Shown one piece after another: positions 1-13,700 of a stretch of 64,000 nucleotides of DNA (the stretch's first letter is position 1; every line of letters starts with the position of its first letter). A model generated the notes under the pieces. That model saw only the letters and a program-made list of their open reading frames with translations, did no database searches and was not told the origin of the DNA. The stretch is from the NCBI GenBank assembly GCA_036172665.1, contig JAYKNF010000025.1:372001-436000 (forward strand). The letters run 5' to 3'. A program made the translations under genes and the position numbers. Source of the stretch: Prosopocoilus inquinatus. Lineage: Eukaryota; Arthropoda; Insecta; Coleoptera; Lucanidae.

Positions 1-149
1 CATCCAAACGTCAAATAACATGATAGATAAGTAAGGATCGATTAGATGCAGCACATAAACAACGCTAATGCGTGTTGTTTCGTTTAAAACTATTTCCAGC
101 TCCTGCTGCGTCCAAAAACTTCGTATCTCACATCAGAGTTACTAGAGTC

Positions 150-298
150 CATCGAAACGCCAAATAACATGATAGATAAGTAAGGATCGATTAGATACAT
201 CACAGGAAGAACGCTAATGCGTGTTGTTTCGTTTAAACCTATTTCCAGCTTCTGCTGCGTCCAAAAACTTTGTATCTCACATCAGAGATACTGGAGTC
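150..298 (+). repeat. Representative 149-bp monomer
   Basis: This copy shows the standard layout, counting CATC as position 1. Positions 20-31 hold a GATA-rich segment (TGATAGATAAG). Positions 37-42 are the palindrome ATCGAT. A TTTCGTTTAAA segment lies at 78-88, CTGCTGCGTCC near 103-113 and GTATCTCACATCAG at 123-136. Most variation between monomers falls at a few places: CATCC/CATCG/CATCGTA/CTTCG/CGTCC at the start, GTCAAA/GCCAAA at 10-15, GATAAG/GATGAG/GTTAGATAAG/AGTAGATAAG/GGATACATAAG at 21-31, TACG/TGCG at 69-72, CTTCTG/CTCCTG/CTCCTCCTG/CTTCAG at 100-108, and CTTCG/CTTTG/TTTCG/CGTCG near 119-123. Copies with one fewer A in the CCAAAA run, or with GTTTCTTTAAAAC, are 148 bp. Confidence 0.95.
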
Positions 299-1428
299 CA
301 TCCAAACGTCAAATAACATGATAGATGAGTAAGGATCGATTAGATACATCACAGGAACAACGCTAATGCGTGTTGTTTCATTTAAAACTATTTCCAGCTT
401 CTGCTGCGTCCGAGAACTTCGTATCTCACATCAGAGTTACTGGAGTCCTTCGAAACGTCAAATAACATAGTAGATAAGTAAGGATCGATTAGATACATCA
501 CAGGAACAACGCTAATACGTGTTGTTTCGTTAAAAACTATTTCCAGCTCCTGCTGCGTCCAAAACTTTGTATCTCACATCAGAGTTACTAGAGTCCATCG
601 AAACGTCAAATAACATGATAGATAAGTAAGGATCGATTAGATACAGCATAGGAACAACGCTAATGCGTGTTGTTTCGTTCAAAAGTATTTCCAGCTTCAG
701 CTGCGTCCGAGAACTTCGTATCTCAAATCAAAGTTACTGGAGTCCATCGAAGCGCCAAATAACTTGATAGATAAGTAGGGATCGATTAGATATATCACAG
801 GAACAACGCTAATGCGTGTTGTTTCGTTCAATACTATTTCCAGCTTCTGCTGCGTCCAAAACTTCGTATCTCACATCAGAGTTACTAGAGTCCATCGAAA
901 CGTCAAATAACATGATAGATAAGTAAGGATCGATTAGATACAGCATAGGAACAACGCTAATGCGTGTTGTTTCGTTCAAAAGTATTTCCAGCTTCAGCTG
1001 CGTCCGAGAACTTCGTATCTCACTTCAGAGTTACTGGAGCCCATCCAAACGTCAAATAACGTGATAGATGAGTAAGGATCGATTAGATACATCACAGGAA
1101 CAACGCTAATACGTGTTGTTTCGTTTAAAACTATTTCCAGCTTCTGCTGCGTCCGAGAACTTCGTATCTCACTTCAGAGTTACTGGAGCCCATCCAAACG
1201 TCAAATAACGTGATAGATGAGTAAGGATCGATTAGATACATTACAGGAACAACGCTAATGCGTATTGTTTCGTTTAAAACTATTTCCAGCTCCTCCTGTG
1301 TCCGAAAACTTCGTATCTCACATCAGGGATACTGGAGTACATCCAAACGTCAAATAACATGATAGATAAGTAAGGATCGATTAGATACAGCACAGGAACA
1401 ACGCTAATGCGTGTTGTTTCGTTTAAAA

Positions 1429-1689
1429 CTATTTCCAGCTTCTGCTGAGTCCGAAAATTTCGTACCTCGCATCAGACTTACTGGAGTCCATCCAAACGTC
1501 AAATAACATGATAGATAAGTAAGGATCGATTAGATACATCACAGGAACAACGCTAATACGTATTGTTTCGTTCAAAACTATTTCCAGCTTCAGCTGCTTC
1601 CGAAAACCGTATCTCACATCAGAGATACTGGAGTCCATCGTAACGTCAAACAACAGGATACATAAGTAAGGATCGACTAGATACATCAC
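1429..1689 (+). repeat. Monomers with a 2-bp deletion at about 1,607
   Basis: The monomer near 1,601-1,610 reads CGAAAACCGT where its close relatives near 9,175 and 16,170 read CGAAAACTTCGT, so two T are missing. This shifts the alignment offset to the 9-kb copy from 7,572 to 7,574. It also joins two minus-strand frames into one 86-codon open frame, which explains why that frame is longer than most. It is a private mutation of this copy, not a gene. Confidence 0.85.
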
Positions 1690-3189
1690 ATTAACAGAGC
1701 TAATACGTGTTGTTTCATTTAAACCTATTTCCAGCTTCTGCTGCGTCCAAAAACTTCGTATCTCACATTAGAGTTACTGGAGTCCATCGAAACGTCAAAT
1801 AACATGATAGATAAGTAAGGATCGATTAGATACATCACAGGAACAACGCTATTGCGTATTGTTTCGTTTAAAACTATTTCCAGCTCCTCCTGTGTCCGAA
1901 AACTTCGTATCTCACATCAGGGATACTGGAGTCCATCCAAACGTCAAATAACATGATAGATAAGTAATTATCGATTAGATACAGCACAGGAACAACGCTA
2001 ATACGTATTGTTTCGTTCAAAACTATTTCCAGCTTCAGCTGCGTCCGAAAACTTCGTATCTCACATCAGAGATACTGGAGTCCATCGTAACGTCAAACAA
2101 CAGGATACATAAGTAAGGATCGACTAGATACATCACATTAACAGAGCTAATACGTGTTGTTTCATTTAAACCTATTTCCAGTTCTGCTGCGTCCGAAAAC
2201 TTTGTATCTCACATCAGACATACTGGAGTCCATCGAAACGTCAAATAACATGATAGATGAGTAAGGATCGATTAGATACATCACAGGAACAACGCTAATG
2301 CGTGTTGTTTCATTTAAAACTATTTCCAGCTTCTGCTGCGTCCGAGAACTTCGCATCTCACATCAGAGTTACTGGAGTCCTTCGAAACGTCAAATAACGT
2401 AGTAGATAAGTAAGGATCGATTAGATACATCACAGGAACAACGCTAATACGTATTGTTTCTTTAAAACTATTTCCGGCTCCTGCTGCGTCCGAGAACTTC
2501 GTATCTCACATCAGAGTTACTAGAGTCCATCGAAACGCCAAATAACATGATAGATAAGTAAGGATCGATTAGATACATCACAGGAAGAACGCTAATGCGT
2601 GTTGTTTCGTTTAAACCTATTTCCAGCTTCTGCTGCGTCCAAAAACTTTGTATCTCACATCAGAGATACTGGAGTCCATCCAAACGTCAAATAACATGAT
2701 AGATGAGTAAGGATCGATTAGATACATCACAGGAACAACGCTAATGCGTGTTGTTTCATTTAAAACTATTTCCAGCTTCTGCTGCGTCCGAGAACTTCGC
2801 ATCTCACATCAGAGTTACTGGAGTCTTTCGAAACGTCAAATAACATAGTAGATAAGTAAGGATCGATTAGATACATCACAGGAACAACGCTAATACGTGT
2901 TGTTTCGTTAAAAACTATTTCCAGCTCCTGCTGCGTCCAAAACTTCGTATCTCACATCAGAGTTACTAGAGTCCATCGAAACGTCAAATAACATGATAGA
3001 TAAGTAAGGATCGATTAGATACAGCATAGGAACAACGCTAATGCGTGTTGTTTCGTTCAAAAGTATTTCCAGCTTCAGCTGCGTCCGAGAACTTCGTATC
3101 TCACATCAAAGTTACTGGAGTACATCGAAGCGCCAAATAACATGATAGATAAGTAGGGATAGATTAGATATATCACAGGAACAACGCTA

Positions 3190-3240
3190 ATGCGTGTTGC
3201 TTCGTTTAAAACTCGTCCGAGAACTTCGTATCTCACATCA
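3190..3240 (+). repeat. Monomer with a 17-bp internal deletion
   Basis: At 3,213 the run TTTAAAACT joins directly to CGTCCGAG. The related copy near 17,779 keeps ATTTCCAGCTTCAGCTG between these words. The surrounding variants (TTGCTTCG, TACATCGAAGCG, AAGTAACATAGTACATAAG) are the same in both copies, so this is a deletion in the 3-kb copy and not a different subfamily. It creates the 88-codon minus-strand frame at 3,075-3,341. Confidence 0.85.
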
Positions 3241-3540
3241 AAGTTACTGGAGTCCTTCGAAACGTCAAGTAACATAGTACATAAGTAAGGATCGATTAGA
3301 TACATCACAGGAACAACACTAATAGGTGTTGTTTCGTTCAAAACTATTTCCAGCTCCTGCTGCGTCCGAAAATTTCGTACCTCACATCAGAGTTACTGGA
3401 GTCCATCCAAACGTCAAATAACATGATAGATAAGTAAGGATCGATTATATACAGCACAGGAATAACGCTAATGCGTGTTGTTTCGTTTAAAACTATTTCC
3501 AGCTTCAGCTGCGTAAGAGAACTTCGTATCTCACATCAAA

Positions 3541-3600
3541 GTTACTTGAGTTCATCGAAACGCCAAATAACACAGTAGATAAGTAAAGATCGATTAGATA
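3541..3600 (+). repeat. Chimeric monomer marking loss of one repeat
   Basis: The left part (CTTGAGTTCATCGAAACGCC) matches the copy at about 18,130-18,155, while the right part (CACAGTAGATAAGTAAAGATC) matches about 18,305, one monomer further on. The copy here therefore lacks one monomer relative to its relative at 18 kb, with the exchange inside CCAAATAACA. This is the expected product of misaligned recombination between neighbouring monomers. Confidence 0.75.
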
Positions 3601-5394
3601 CATCACAGGAACAACGCTAATACGTGTTGTTTCGTTCAAAACTATTTCCAGCTCCTGCTGCGTCCAAAACTTCGTATCTCACATCAGACATACTGGAGCC
3701 CATCCAAACGTCAAATAACATGTTAGATAAGTAAGGATCGATTAGATACATCACAGGAACAACGCTAATACTTGTTGTTTCGTTCAAAACTATTTCCAGC
3801 TTCTGCTGCGTCCGAGAACTTCTTATCTCACATCAGAGTTACTAGAGTCTATCGAAACGTCAAATAACATGATAAATAAGTACGGATCGATTAGATACAT
3901 CACAGGAACAACGCTAATACATGTTGTTTCGTTTAAAACTATTTCCAGCTTTTGCTGCGTCCGAAAACGTCGTATCTCACATCAGAGTTACTGGAGTCTA
4001 TCGAAACGTCAAATAACATGTTAGATAAGTAAGGATCGATTAGATACATCACAGGAACAACGCTAATACTTGTTGTTTCGTTCAAAACTATTTCCAGCTT
4101 CTGCTGCGTCCGAGAACTTCTTATCTCACATCAGAGTTACTAGAGTCTATCGAAACGTCAAATAACATGATAAATAAGTACGGATCGATTAGATACATCA
4201 CAGGAACAACGCTAATACATGTTGTTTCGTTTAAAACTATTTCCAGCTTTTGCTGCGTCCGAAAACGTCGTATCTCACATCAGAGTTACTGGAGTCTATC
4301 GAAACGTCAAATAACATGATAGATAAGTAAGGATCGATTAGATACATCACAGGAACAACGCTAATGCGTATTGTTTCTTTTAAAACTATTTCCAGCTCCT
4401 CCTGTGTCCGAAAACTTCGTATCTCACATCAGAGTTACTGGAGTCCATCGAAACGTCAAATAACATGATAGATAAGTAAGGATCGATTAGATACATCACA
4501 GGAACAACGCTAATGCGTATTGTTTCGTTTAAAACTATTTCCAGCTCCTCCTGTGTCCGAAAACTTCGTATCTCACATCAGGGATAGTGGAGCCCATCCA
4601 AACGTCAATTAACATGATAGATAAGTAAGGATCGATTAGATGCATCACAGGAACCACGCTAATACGTGTTGTTTCGTTCAAAACTATTTCCAGCTTCTGC
4701 TGCGTCCGAAAACTTTGTATCTCACATCAGACATACTGGAGTCCATCCATACGTCAAATAACATGATAGATAAGTAAGGATCGATTATATACAGCACAGG
4801 AATAACGCTAATGCGTGTTGTTTCGTTTAAAACTATTTCCAGCTTCAGCTGCGTCCGAGAACTTCGTATCTCACATCAAAGTTACTTGAGTTCATCGAAA
4901 CGCCAAATAACATGATAGATAAGTAGGGATCGATTAGATATATCACAGGAACAACGCTAATGCGTGTTGTTTCATTTAAAACTATTTCCAGCTTCTGCTG
5001 CGTCCGAGAACTTCGCATCTCACATCAGAGTTACTGGAGTCCTTCGAAACGTCAAATAACATAGTAGATAAGTAAGGATCGATTAGATACATCACAGGAA
5101 CAACGCTAATACGTGTTGTTTCGTTCAAAACTATTTCCAGCTCCTGCTGCGTCCAAAACTTCGTATCTCACATCAGACATACTGGAGTCCATCCAAACGT
5201 CAAATAACATGTTAGATAAGTAAGGATCGATTAGATACATCACAGGAACAACGCTAATACGTGTTGTTTCGTTCAAAACTATTTCCAGCTTCTGCTGCGT
5301 CCGAGAACTTCTTATCTCACATCTGAGTTACTAGAGTCCATCGAAACGTCAAATAACATGATAGATAAGTACGGATCGATTAGATACATCACAT

Positions 5395-8300
5395 GAACAA
5401 CGCTAATACATGTTGTTTCGTTTAAAACTATTTCCAGCTTCTGCTGCGTCCGAAAACGTCGTATCTCACATCAGAGTTACTGGAGTCCATCGAATCGTCA
5501 AATAACATGATAGATAAGTAAGGATCGATTAGATACATCACAGGAACAACGCTAATGCGTATTGTTTCGTTTAAAACTATTTCCAGCTCCTCCTGTGTCC
5601 GAAAACTTCGTATCTCACATCAGAGTTACTGGAGTCCATCGAAACGTCAAATAACATGATAGATAAGTAAGGATCGATTAGATACATCACAGGAACAACG
5701 CTAATGCGTATTGTTTCGTTTAAAACTATTTCCAGCTCCTCCTGTGTCCGAAAACTTCGTATCTCACAACAGGGATAGTGGAGTCCATCCAAACGTCAAA
5801 TAACATGATAGATAAGTAAGGATCGATTAGATGCATCACAGGAACCACGCTAATACGTGTTGTTTCGTTCAAAACTATTTCCAGCTTCTGCTGCGTCCGA
5901 AAGCTTTGTATCTCACATCAGACATACTGGAGTCCATCGAAACGTCAAATAGCATGATAGATAAGTAAGGATCGATTAGATACAGCACAGGAACTACGCT
6001 AATGCGTGTTGTTTCGTTTAAAACTATTTCCAGCTTCTGCTGCGTCCGAGAACTTCGTATCTCACATCAGAGATACTAGAGTCCATCGAAACGTCAAATA
6101 ACATGATAGATAAGTAAGGATCGATTAGATACATCACAGGAACAACGCTAATGCGTGTTGTTTCGTTCAATACTATTTCCAGCTTCTGCTGCGTCCGAAA
6201 ACGTCGTATCTCACATCAGAGTAACTAGAGTCCATCGAAACGCCAAATAACATGATAGATGAGTAAGGATCTATTAGATACATCACAGGAACAACGCTAA
6301 CGCGTGTTGTTTCGTTTAAAACTATTTCCAGCATCTGCTGCGTCCGAAAAGTTTGTGTGTCACATCAGACATACTGGAGTCCATCCAAACGTCAAATAAC
6401 ATGTTAGATAAGTAAGGATCGATTAGATACATCACAGGAACAACGCTAATACGTGTTGTTTCGTTCAAAACTATTTCCAGCTTCTGCTGCGTCCGAGAAC
6501 TTCTTATCTCACATCAGAGCTACTAGAGTCCATCGAAACGTCAAATAACATAGTAGATAAGTAAGGATCGATTAGATACAGCACAGGAACAACGCTAATA
6601 CGTGTTGTTTCGTTCAAAACTATTTCCAGCTTCTGCTGCGTCCGAGAACTTCTTATCTCACATCAGAGTTACTAGAGTCCATCGAAACGTCAAATAACAT
6701 GATAGATAAGTACGGATCGATTAGATATATCACAGGAACAACGCTAATGCGTGTTGTTTCGTTTGAAACTATTTCCAGCTTCTGCTGCGTCCGAAAATTT
6801 CGTATCTCATATCAGAGTTACTGAAGTCCATCCAAACGTCAAATAACATGATAGATAAGTAAGGATCGATTAGATGCAGCACATAAACAACGCTAATGCG
6901 TGTTGTTTCGTTTAAAACTATTTCCAGCTTCTGCTGCGTCCAAAAACTTCGTATCTCACATCAGAGTTACTAGAGTCCATCGAAACGCCAAATAACATGA
7001 TAGATAAGTAAGGATCAATTAAATACATCACAGGAACAACGCTAATACGTGTTGTTTGTTTCAAAACTATTTCCAGCTCCTGCTGCGTCCAAAAACTTCG
7101 TATCTCACATCAGAGTAACTAGAGTCCATCGAAACGCCAAATAACATGATAGATAAGTAAGGATCAATTAGATACATCACAGGAACAACGCTAATGCGTA
7201 TTGTTTCGTTTAAAACTATTTCCAGCTCCTCCTGTGTCCGAAAACTTCGTATCTCACATCAGGGATACTGGAGTCCATCCAAACGTCAAATAACATGATA
7301 GATAAGTAATTATCGATTAGATACAGCACAGGAACAACGCTAATGCGTGTTGTTTCGTTTAAAACTATTTCCAGATTCAGCTGCGTCTGAGAACTTCGTA
7401 TCTCACATCAAAGTTACTGGAGTCCATCGAAACGCCAAATAACATGATAGATAAGTAAGGATCGATTAGATACATCACAGGAACAACGCTAATACGTGTT
7501 GCTTCGTTTAAAACTATTTCCAGCTCCTGTTGCGTCCAAAAACTTCGTATCTCACATCAGAGATACTAGAGTCCATCGAAACGTCAAATAACATGATAGA
7601 TAAGTAAGGATCGATTAGATACATCACAGGAACAACGCTAATGCGTGTTGTTTCGTTCAATACTATTTCCAGCTTCTGCTGCGTCCGAAAACTTCGTATC
7701 TCACTTCAGAGTTAATGGAGCCCATCCAAACGTCAAATAACGTGATAGATGAGTAAGGATCGATTAGATACATCACAGGAACAACGCTAATACGTGTTGT
7801 TTCGTTTAAAACTATTTCCAGCTTCTGCTGCGTCCGAGAACTTCGTATCTCACTTCAGAGTTACTGGAGCCCATCCAAACGTCAAATAACGTGATAGATG
7901 AGTAAGGATCGATTAGATACATCACAGGAACAACGCTAATACGTATTGTTTCTTTAAAACTATTTCCGGCTCCTGCTGCGTCCGAGAACTTCGTATCTCA
8001 CATCAGAGTTACTAGAGTCCATCGAAACGCCAAATAACATGATAGATAAGTAAGGATCGATTAGATACATCACAGGAAGAACGCTAATGCGTGTTGTTTC
8101 GTTTAAACCTATTTCCAGCTTCTGCTGCGTCCAAAAACTTTGTATCTCACATCAGAGATACTGGAGTCCATCCAAACGTCAAATAACATGATAGATGAGT
8201 AAGGATCGATTAGATACATCACAGGAACAACGCTAATGCGTGTTGTTTCATTTAAAACTATTTCCAGCTTCTGCTGCGTCCGAGAACTTCGTATCTCACA

Positions 8301-10752
8301 TCAGAGTTACTGGAGTCCTTCGAAACGTCAAATAACATAGTAGATAAGTAAGGATCGATTAGATACATCACAGGAACAACGCTAATACGTGTTGTTTCGT
8401 TAAAAACTATTTCCAGCTCCTGCTGCGTCCAAAACTTCGTATCTCACATCAGAGTTACTAGAGTCCATCGAAACGTCAAATAACATGATAGATAAGTAAG
8501 GATAGATAAGATACAGCATAGGAACAATGCTAATGCGTGTTGTTTCGTTCAAAAGTATTTCCAGCTTCAGCTGCGTCCGAGAACTTCGTATCTCACATCA
8601 AAGTTACTGGAGTCCATCGAAGCGCCAAATAACATGATAGATAAGTAGGGATCGATTAGATATATCACAGGAACAACGCTAATGCGTGTTGTTTCGTTCA
8701 ATACTATTTCCAGCTTCTGCTGCGTCCAAAACTTCGTATCTCACATCAGAGTTACTAGAGTCCATCGAAACGTCAAATAACATGATAGATAAGTAAGGAT
8801 CGATTAGATACAGCATAGGAACAACGCTAATGCGTGTTGTTTCGTTCAAAAGTATTTCCAGCTTCAGCTGCGTCCGAGAACTTCGTATCTCACTTCAGAG
8901 TTACTGGAGTCCATCCAAACGTCAAATAACATGATAGATAAGTAAGGATCGATTAGATACAGCACAGGAACAACGCTAATGCGTGTTGTTTCGTTTAAAA
9001 CTATTTCCAGCTTCTGCTGAGTCCGAAAATTTCGTACCTCGCATCAGACTTACTGGAGTCCATCCAAACGTCAAATAACATGATAGATAAGTAAGGATCG
9101 ATTAGATACATCACAGGAACAACGCTAATACGTATTGTTTCGTTCAAAACTATTTCCAGCTTCAGCTGCTTCCGAAAACTTCGTATCTCACATCAGAGAT
9201 ACTGGAGTCCATCGTAACGTCAAACAACAGGATACATAAGTAAGGATCGACTAGATACATCACATTAACAGAGCTAATACGTGTTGTTTCATTTAAACCT
9301 ATTTCCAGCTTCTGCTGCGTCCAAAAACTTCGTATCTCACATTAGAGTTACTGGAGTCCATCGAAACGTCAAATAACATGATAGATAAGTAAGGATCGAT
9401 TAGATACATCACAGGAACAACGCTAATGCGTATTGTTTCGTTTAAAACTATTTCCAGCTCCTCCTGTGTCCGATAACTTCGTATCTCACAACAGGGATAC
9501 TGGAGTCCATCCAAACGTCAAATAACATGATAGATAAGTAATTGTCGATTAGATACAGCACAGGAACAACGCTAATACGTATTGTTTCGTTCAAAACTAT
9601 TTCCAGCTTCAGCTGCGTCCGAAAACTTCGTATCTCACATCAGAGATACTGGAGTCCATCGTAACGTCAAACAACAGGATACATAAGTAAGTATCGACTA
9701 GATACATCACATTAACAGAGCTAATACGTGTTGTTTCATTTAAACCTATTTCCAGTTCTGCTGCGTCCGAAAACTTTGTATCTCACATCAGACATACTGG
9801 AGTCCATCGAAACGTCAAATAACATGATAGATGAGTAAGGATCGATTAGATACATCACAGGAACAACGCTAATGCGTGTTGTTTCATTTAAAACTATTTC
9901 CAGCTTCTGCTGCGTCCGAGAACTTCGCATCTCACATCAGAGTTACTGGAGTCCTTCGAAACGTCAAATAACATAGTAGATAAGTAAGGATCGATTAGAT
10001 ACATCACAGGAACAACGCTAATACGTATTGTTTCTTTAAAACTATTTCCGGCTCCTGCTGCGTCGGAGAACTTCGTATCTCACATCAGAGTTACTAGAGT
10101 CCATCGAAACGCCAAATAACATGATAGATAAGTAAGGATCGATAAGATACAGCATAGGAACAACGCTAATGCGTGTTGTTTCGTTCAAAAGTATTTCCAG
10201 CTTCAGCTGCGTCCGAGAACTTCGTATCTCACATCAAAGTTACTGGAGTCCATCGAAGCGCCAAATAACATGATAGATAAGTAGGGATCGATTAGATATA
10301 TCACAGGAACAACGCTAATGCGTGTTGTTTCGTTCAATACTATTTCCAGCTTCTGCTGCGTCCAAAACTTCGTATCTCACATCAGAGTTACTAGAGTCCA
10401 TCGAAACGTCAAATAACATGATAGATAAGTAGGGATCGATTAGATATATCACAGGAACAACGCTGATGCGTGTTGTTTCGTTTAAAACTATCTCCAGCTT
10501 CAGCTGCGTCCGAGAACTTCGTATCTCACTTCAGAGTTACTGGAGTCCATCCAAACGTCAAATAACATGATAGATAAGTAAGGATCGATTAGATACAGCA
10601 CAGGAACAACGCTAATGCGTGTTGTTTCGTTTAAAACTATTTCCAGCTTCTGCTGAGTCCGAAAATTTCGTACCGCGCATCAGACTTACTGGAGTCCATC
10701 CAAACGTCAAATAACATGATTGATAAGTAAGGATCGATTAGATACATCACAG
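5395..10752 (+). repeat. 5,358-bp tandem duplication, first copy
   Basis: Copy 1 of a 36-monomer block repeated immediately downstream. At the left edge the flanks differ: ACATGAAC at 5,392-5,399 against ACAGGAAC at 10,750-10,757. The sequences agree from 5,395 onward at a constant offset of 5,358. Rare private variants shared with copy 2 include CGAATCGTC (5,491), AAAGCTTTG (5,900), GTTTGTGTGTC (6,351), AACAATGC (8,523), GTCGGAG (10,062) and CATGATTGATAAG (10,715). The one difference I noticed is T9474, where copy 2 has A14832. Comparison by eye covered many but not all lines. Confidence 0.93.
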
Positions 10753-13700
10753 GAACAACGCTAATACATGTTGTTTCGTTTAAAACTATTTCCAGCTTCT
10801 GCTGCGTCCGAAAACGTCGTATCTCACATCAGAGTTACTGGAGTCCATCGAATCGTCAAATAACATGATAGATAAGTAAGGATCGATTAGATACATCACA
10901 GGAACAACGCTAATGCGTATTGTTTCGTTTAAAACTATTTCCAGCTCCTCCTGTGTCCGAAAACTTCGTATCTCACATCAGAGTTACTGGAGTCCATCGA
11001 AACGTCAAATAACATGATAGATAAGTAAGGATCGATTAGATACATCACAGGAACAACGCTAATGCGTATTGTTTCGTTTAAAACTATTTCCAGCTCCTCC
11101 TGTGTCCGAAAACTTCGTATCTCACAACAGGGATAGTGGAGTCCATCCAAACGTCAAATAACATGATAGATAAGTAAGGATCGATTAGATGCATCACAGG
11201 AACCACGCTAATACGTGTTGTTTCGTTCAAAACTATTTCCAGCTTCTGCTGCGTCCGAAAGCTTTGTATCTCACATCAGACATACTGGAGTCCATCGAAA
11301 CGTCAAATAGCATGATAGATAAGTAAGGATCGATTAGATACAGCACAGGAACTACGCTAATGCGTGTTGTTTCGTTTAAAACTATTTCCAGCTTCTGCTG
11401 CGTCCGAGAACTTCGTATCTCACATCAGAGATACTAGAGTCCATCGAAACGTCAAATAACATGATAGATAAGTAAGGATCGATTAGATACATCACAGGAA
11501 CAACGCTAATGCGTGTTGTTTCGTTCAATACTATTTCCAGCTTCTGCTGCGTCCGAAAACGTCGTATCTCACATCAGAGTAACTAGAGTCCATCGAAACG
11601 CCAAATAACATGATAGATGAGTAAGGATCTATTAGATACATCACAGGAACAACGCTAACGCGTGTTGTTTCGTTTAAAACTATTTCCAGCATCTGCTGCG
11701 TCCGAAAAGTTTGTGTGTCACATCAGACATACTGGAGTCCATCCAAACGTCAAATAACATGTTAGATAAGTAAGGATCGATTAGATACATCACAGGAACA
11801 ACGCTAATACGTGTTGTTTCGTTCAAAACTATTTCCAGCTTCTGCTGCGTCCGAGAACTTCTTATCTCACATCAGAGCTACTAGAGTCCATCGAAACGTC
11901 AAATAACATAGTAGATAAGTAAGGATCGATTAGATACAGCACAGGAACAACGCTAATACGTGTTGTTTCGTTCAAAACTATTTCCAGCTTCTGCTGCGTC
12001 CGAGAACTTCTTATCTCACATCAGAGTTACTAGAGTCCATCGAAACGTCAAATAACATGATAGATAAGTACGGATCGATTAGATATATCACAGGAACAAC
12101 GCTAATGCGTGTTGTTTCGTTTGAAACTATTTCCAGCTTCTGCTGCGTCCGAAAATTTCGTATCTCATATCAGAGTTACTGAAGTCCATCCAAACGTCAA
12201 ATAACATGATAGATAAGTAAGGATCGATTAGATGCAGCACATAAACAACGCTAATGCGTGTTGTTTCGTTTAAAACTATTTCCAGCTTCTGCTGCGTCCA
12301 AAAACTTCGTATCTCACATCAGAGTTACTAGAGTCCATCGAAACGCCAAATAACATGATAGATAAGTAAGGATCAATTAAATACATCACAGGAACAACGC
12401 TAATACGTGTTGTTTGTTTCAAAACTATTTCCAGCTCCTGCTGCGTCCAAAAACTTCGTATCTCACATCAGAGTAACTAGAGTCCATCGAAACGCCAAAT
12501 AACATGATAGATAAGTAAGGATCAATTAGATACATCACAGGAACAACGCTAATGCGTATTGTTTCGTTTAAAACTATTTCCAGCTCCTCCTGTGTCCGAA
12601 AACTTCGTATCTCACATCAGGGATACTGGAGTCCATCCAAACGTCAAATAACATGATAGATAAGTAATTATCGATTAGATACAGCACAGGAACAACGCTA
12701 ATGCGTGTTGTTTCGTTTAAAACTATTTCCAGATTCAGCTGCGTCTGAGAACTTCGTATCTCACATCAAAGTTACTGGAGTCCATCGAAACGCCAAATAA
12801 CATGATAGATAAGTAAGGATCGATTAGATACATCACAGGAACAACGCTAATACGTGTTGCTTCGTTTAAAACTATTTCCAGCTCCTGTTGCGTCCAAAAA
12901 CTTCGTATCTCACATCAGAGATACTAGAGTCCATCGAAACGTCAAATAACATGATAGATAAGTAAGGATCGATTAGATACATCACAGGAACAACGCTAAT
13001 GCGTGTTGTTTCGTTCAATACTATTTCCAGCTTCTGCTGCGTCCGAAAACTTCGTATCTCACTTCAGAGTTAATGGAGCCCATCCAAACGTCAAATAACG
13101 TGATAGATGAGTAAGGATCGATTAGATACATCACAGGAACAACGCTAATACGTGTTGTTTCGTTTAAAACTATTTCCAGCTTCTGCTGCGTCCGAGAACT
13201 TCGTATCTCACTTCAGAGTTACTGGAGCCCATCCAAACGTCAAATAACGTGATAGATGAGTAAGGATCGATTAGATACATCACAGGAACAACGCTAATAC
13301 GTATTGTTTCTTTAAAACTATTTCCGGCTCCTGCTGCGTCCGAGAACTTCGTATCTCACATCAGAGTTACTAGAGTCCATCGAAACGCCAAATAACATGA
13401 TAGATAAGTAAGGATCGATTAGATACATCACAGGAAGAACGCTAATGCGTGTTGTTTCGTTTAAACCTATTTCCAGCTTCTGCTGCGTCCAAAAACTTTG
13501 TATCTCACATCAGAGATACTGGAGTCCATCCAAACGTCAAATAACATGATAGATGAGTAAGGATCGATTAGATACATCACAGGAACAACGCTAATGCGTG
13601 TTGTTTCATTTAAAACTATTTCCAGCTTCTGCTGCGTCCGAGAACTTCGTATCTCACATCAGAGTTACTGGAGTCCTTCGAAACGTCAAATAACATAGTA

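Noticed and set aside
1429..1689. Minus-strand open frames of 61-88 codons with related peptides across the window as candidate genes
   Set aside because: They are the satellite monomer read on the reverse strand. They cross monomer boundaries, and the 149-bp period shifts the frame at each repeat. Length varies with single indels (the longest ones depend on the 2-bp and 17-bp deletions), and nothing suggests selection on the protein.
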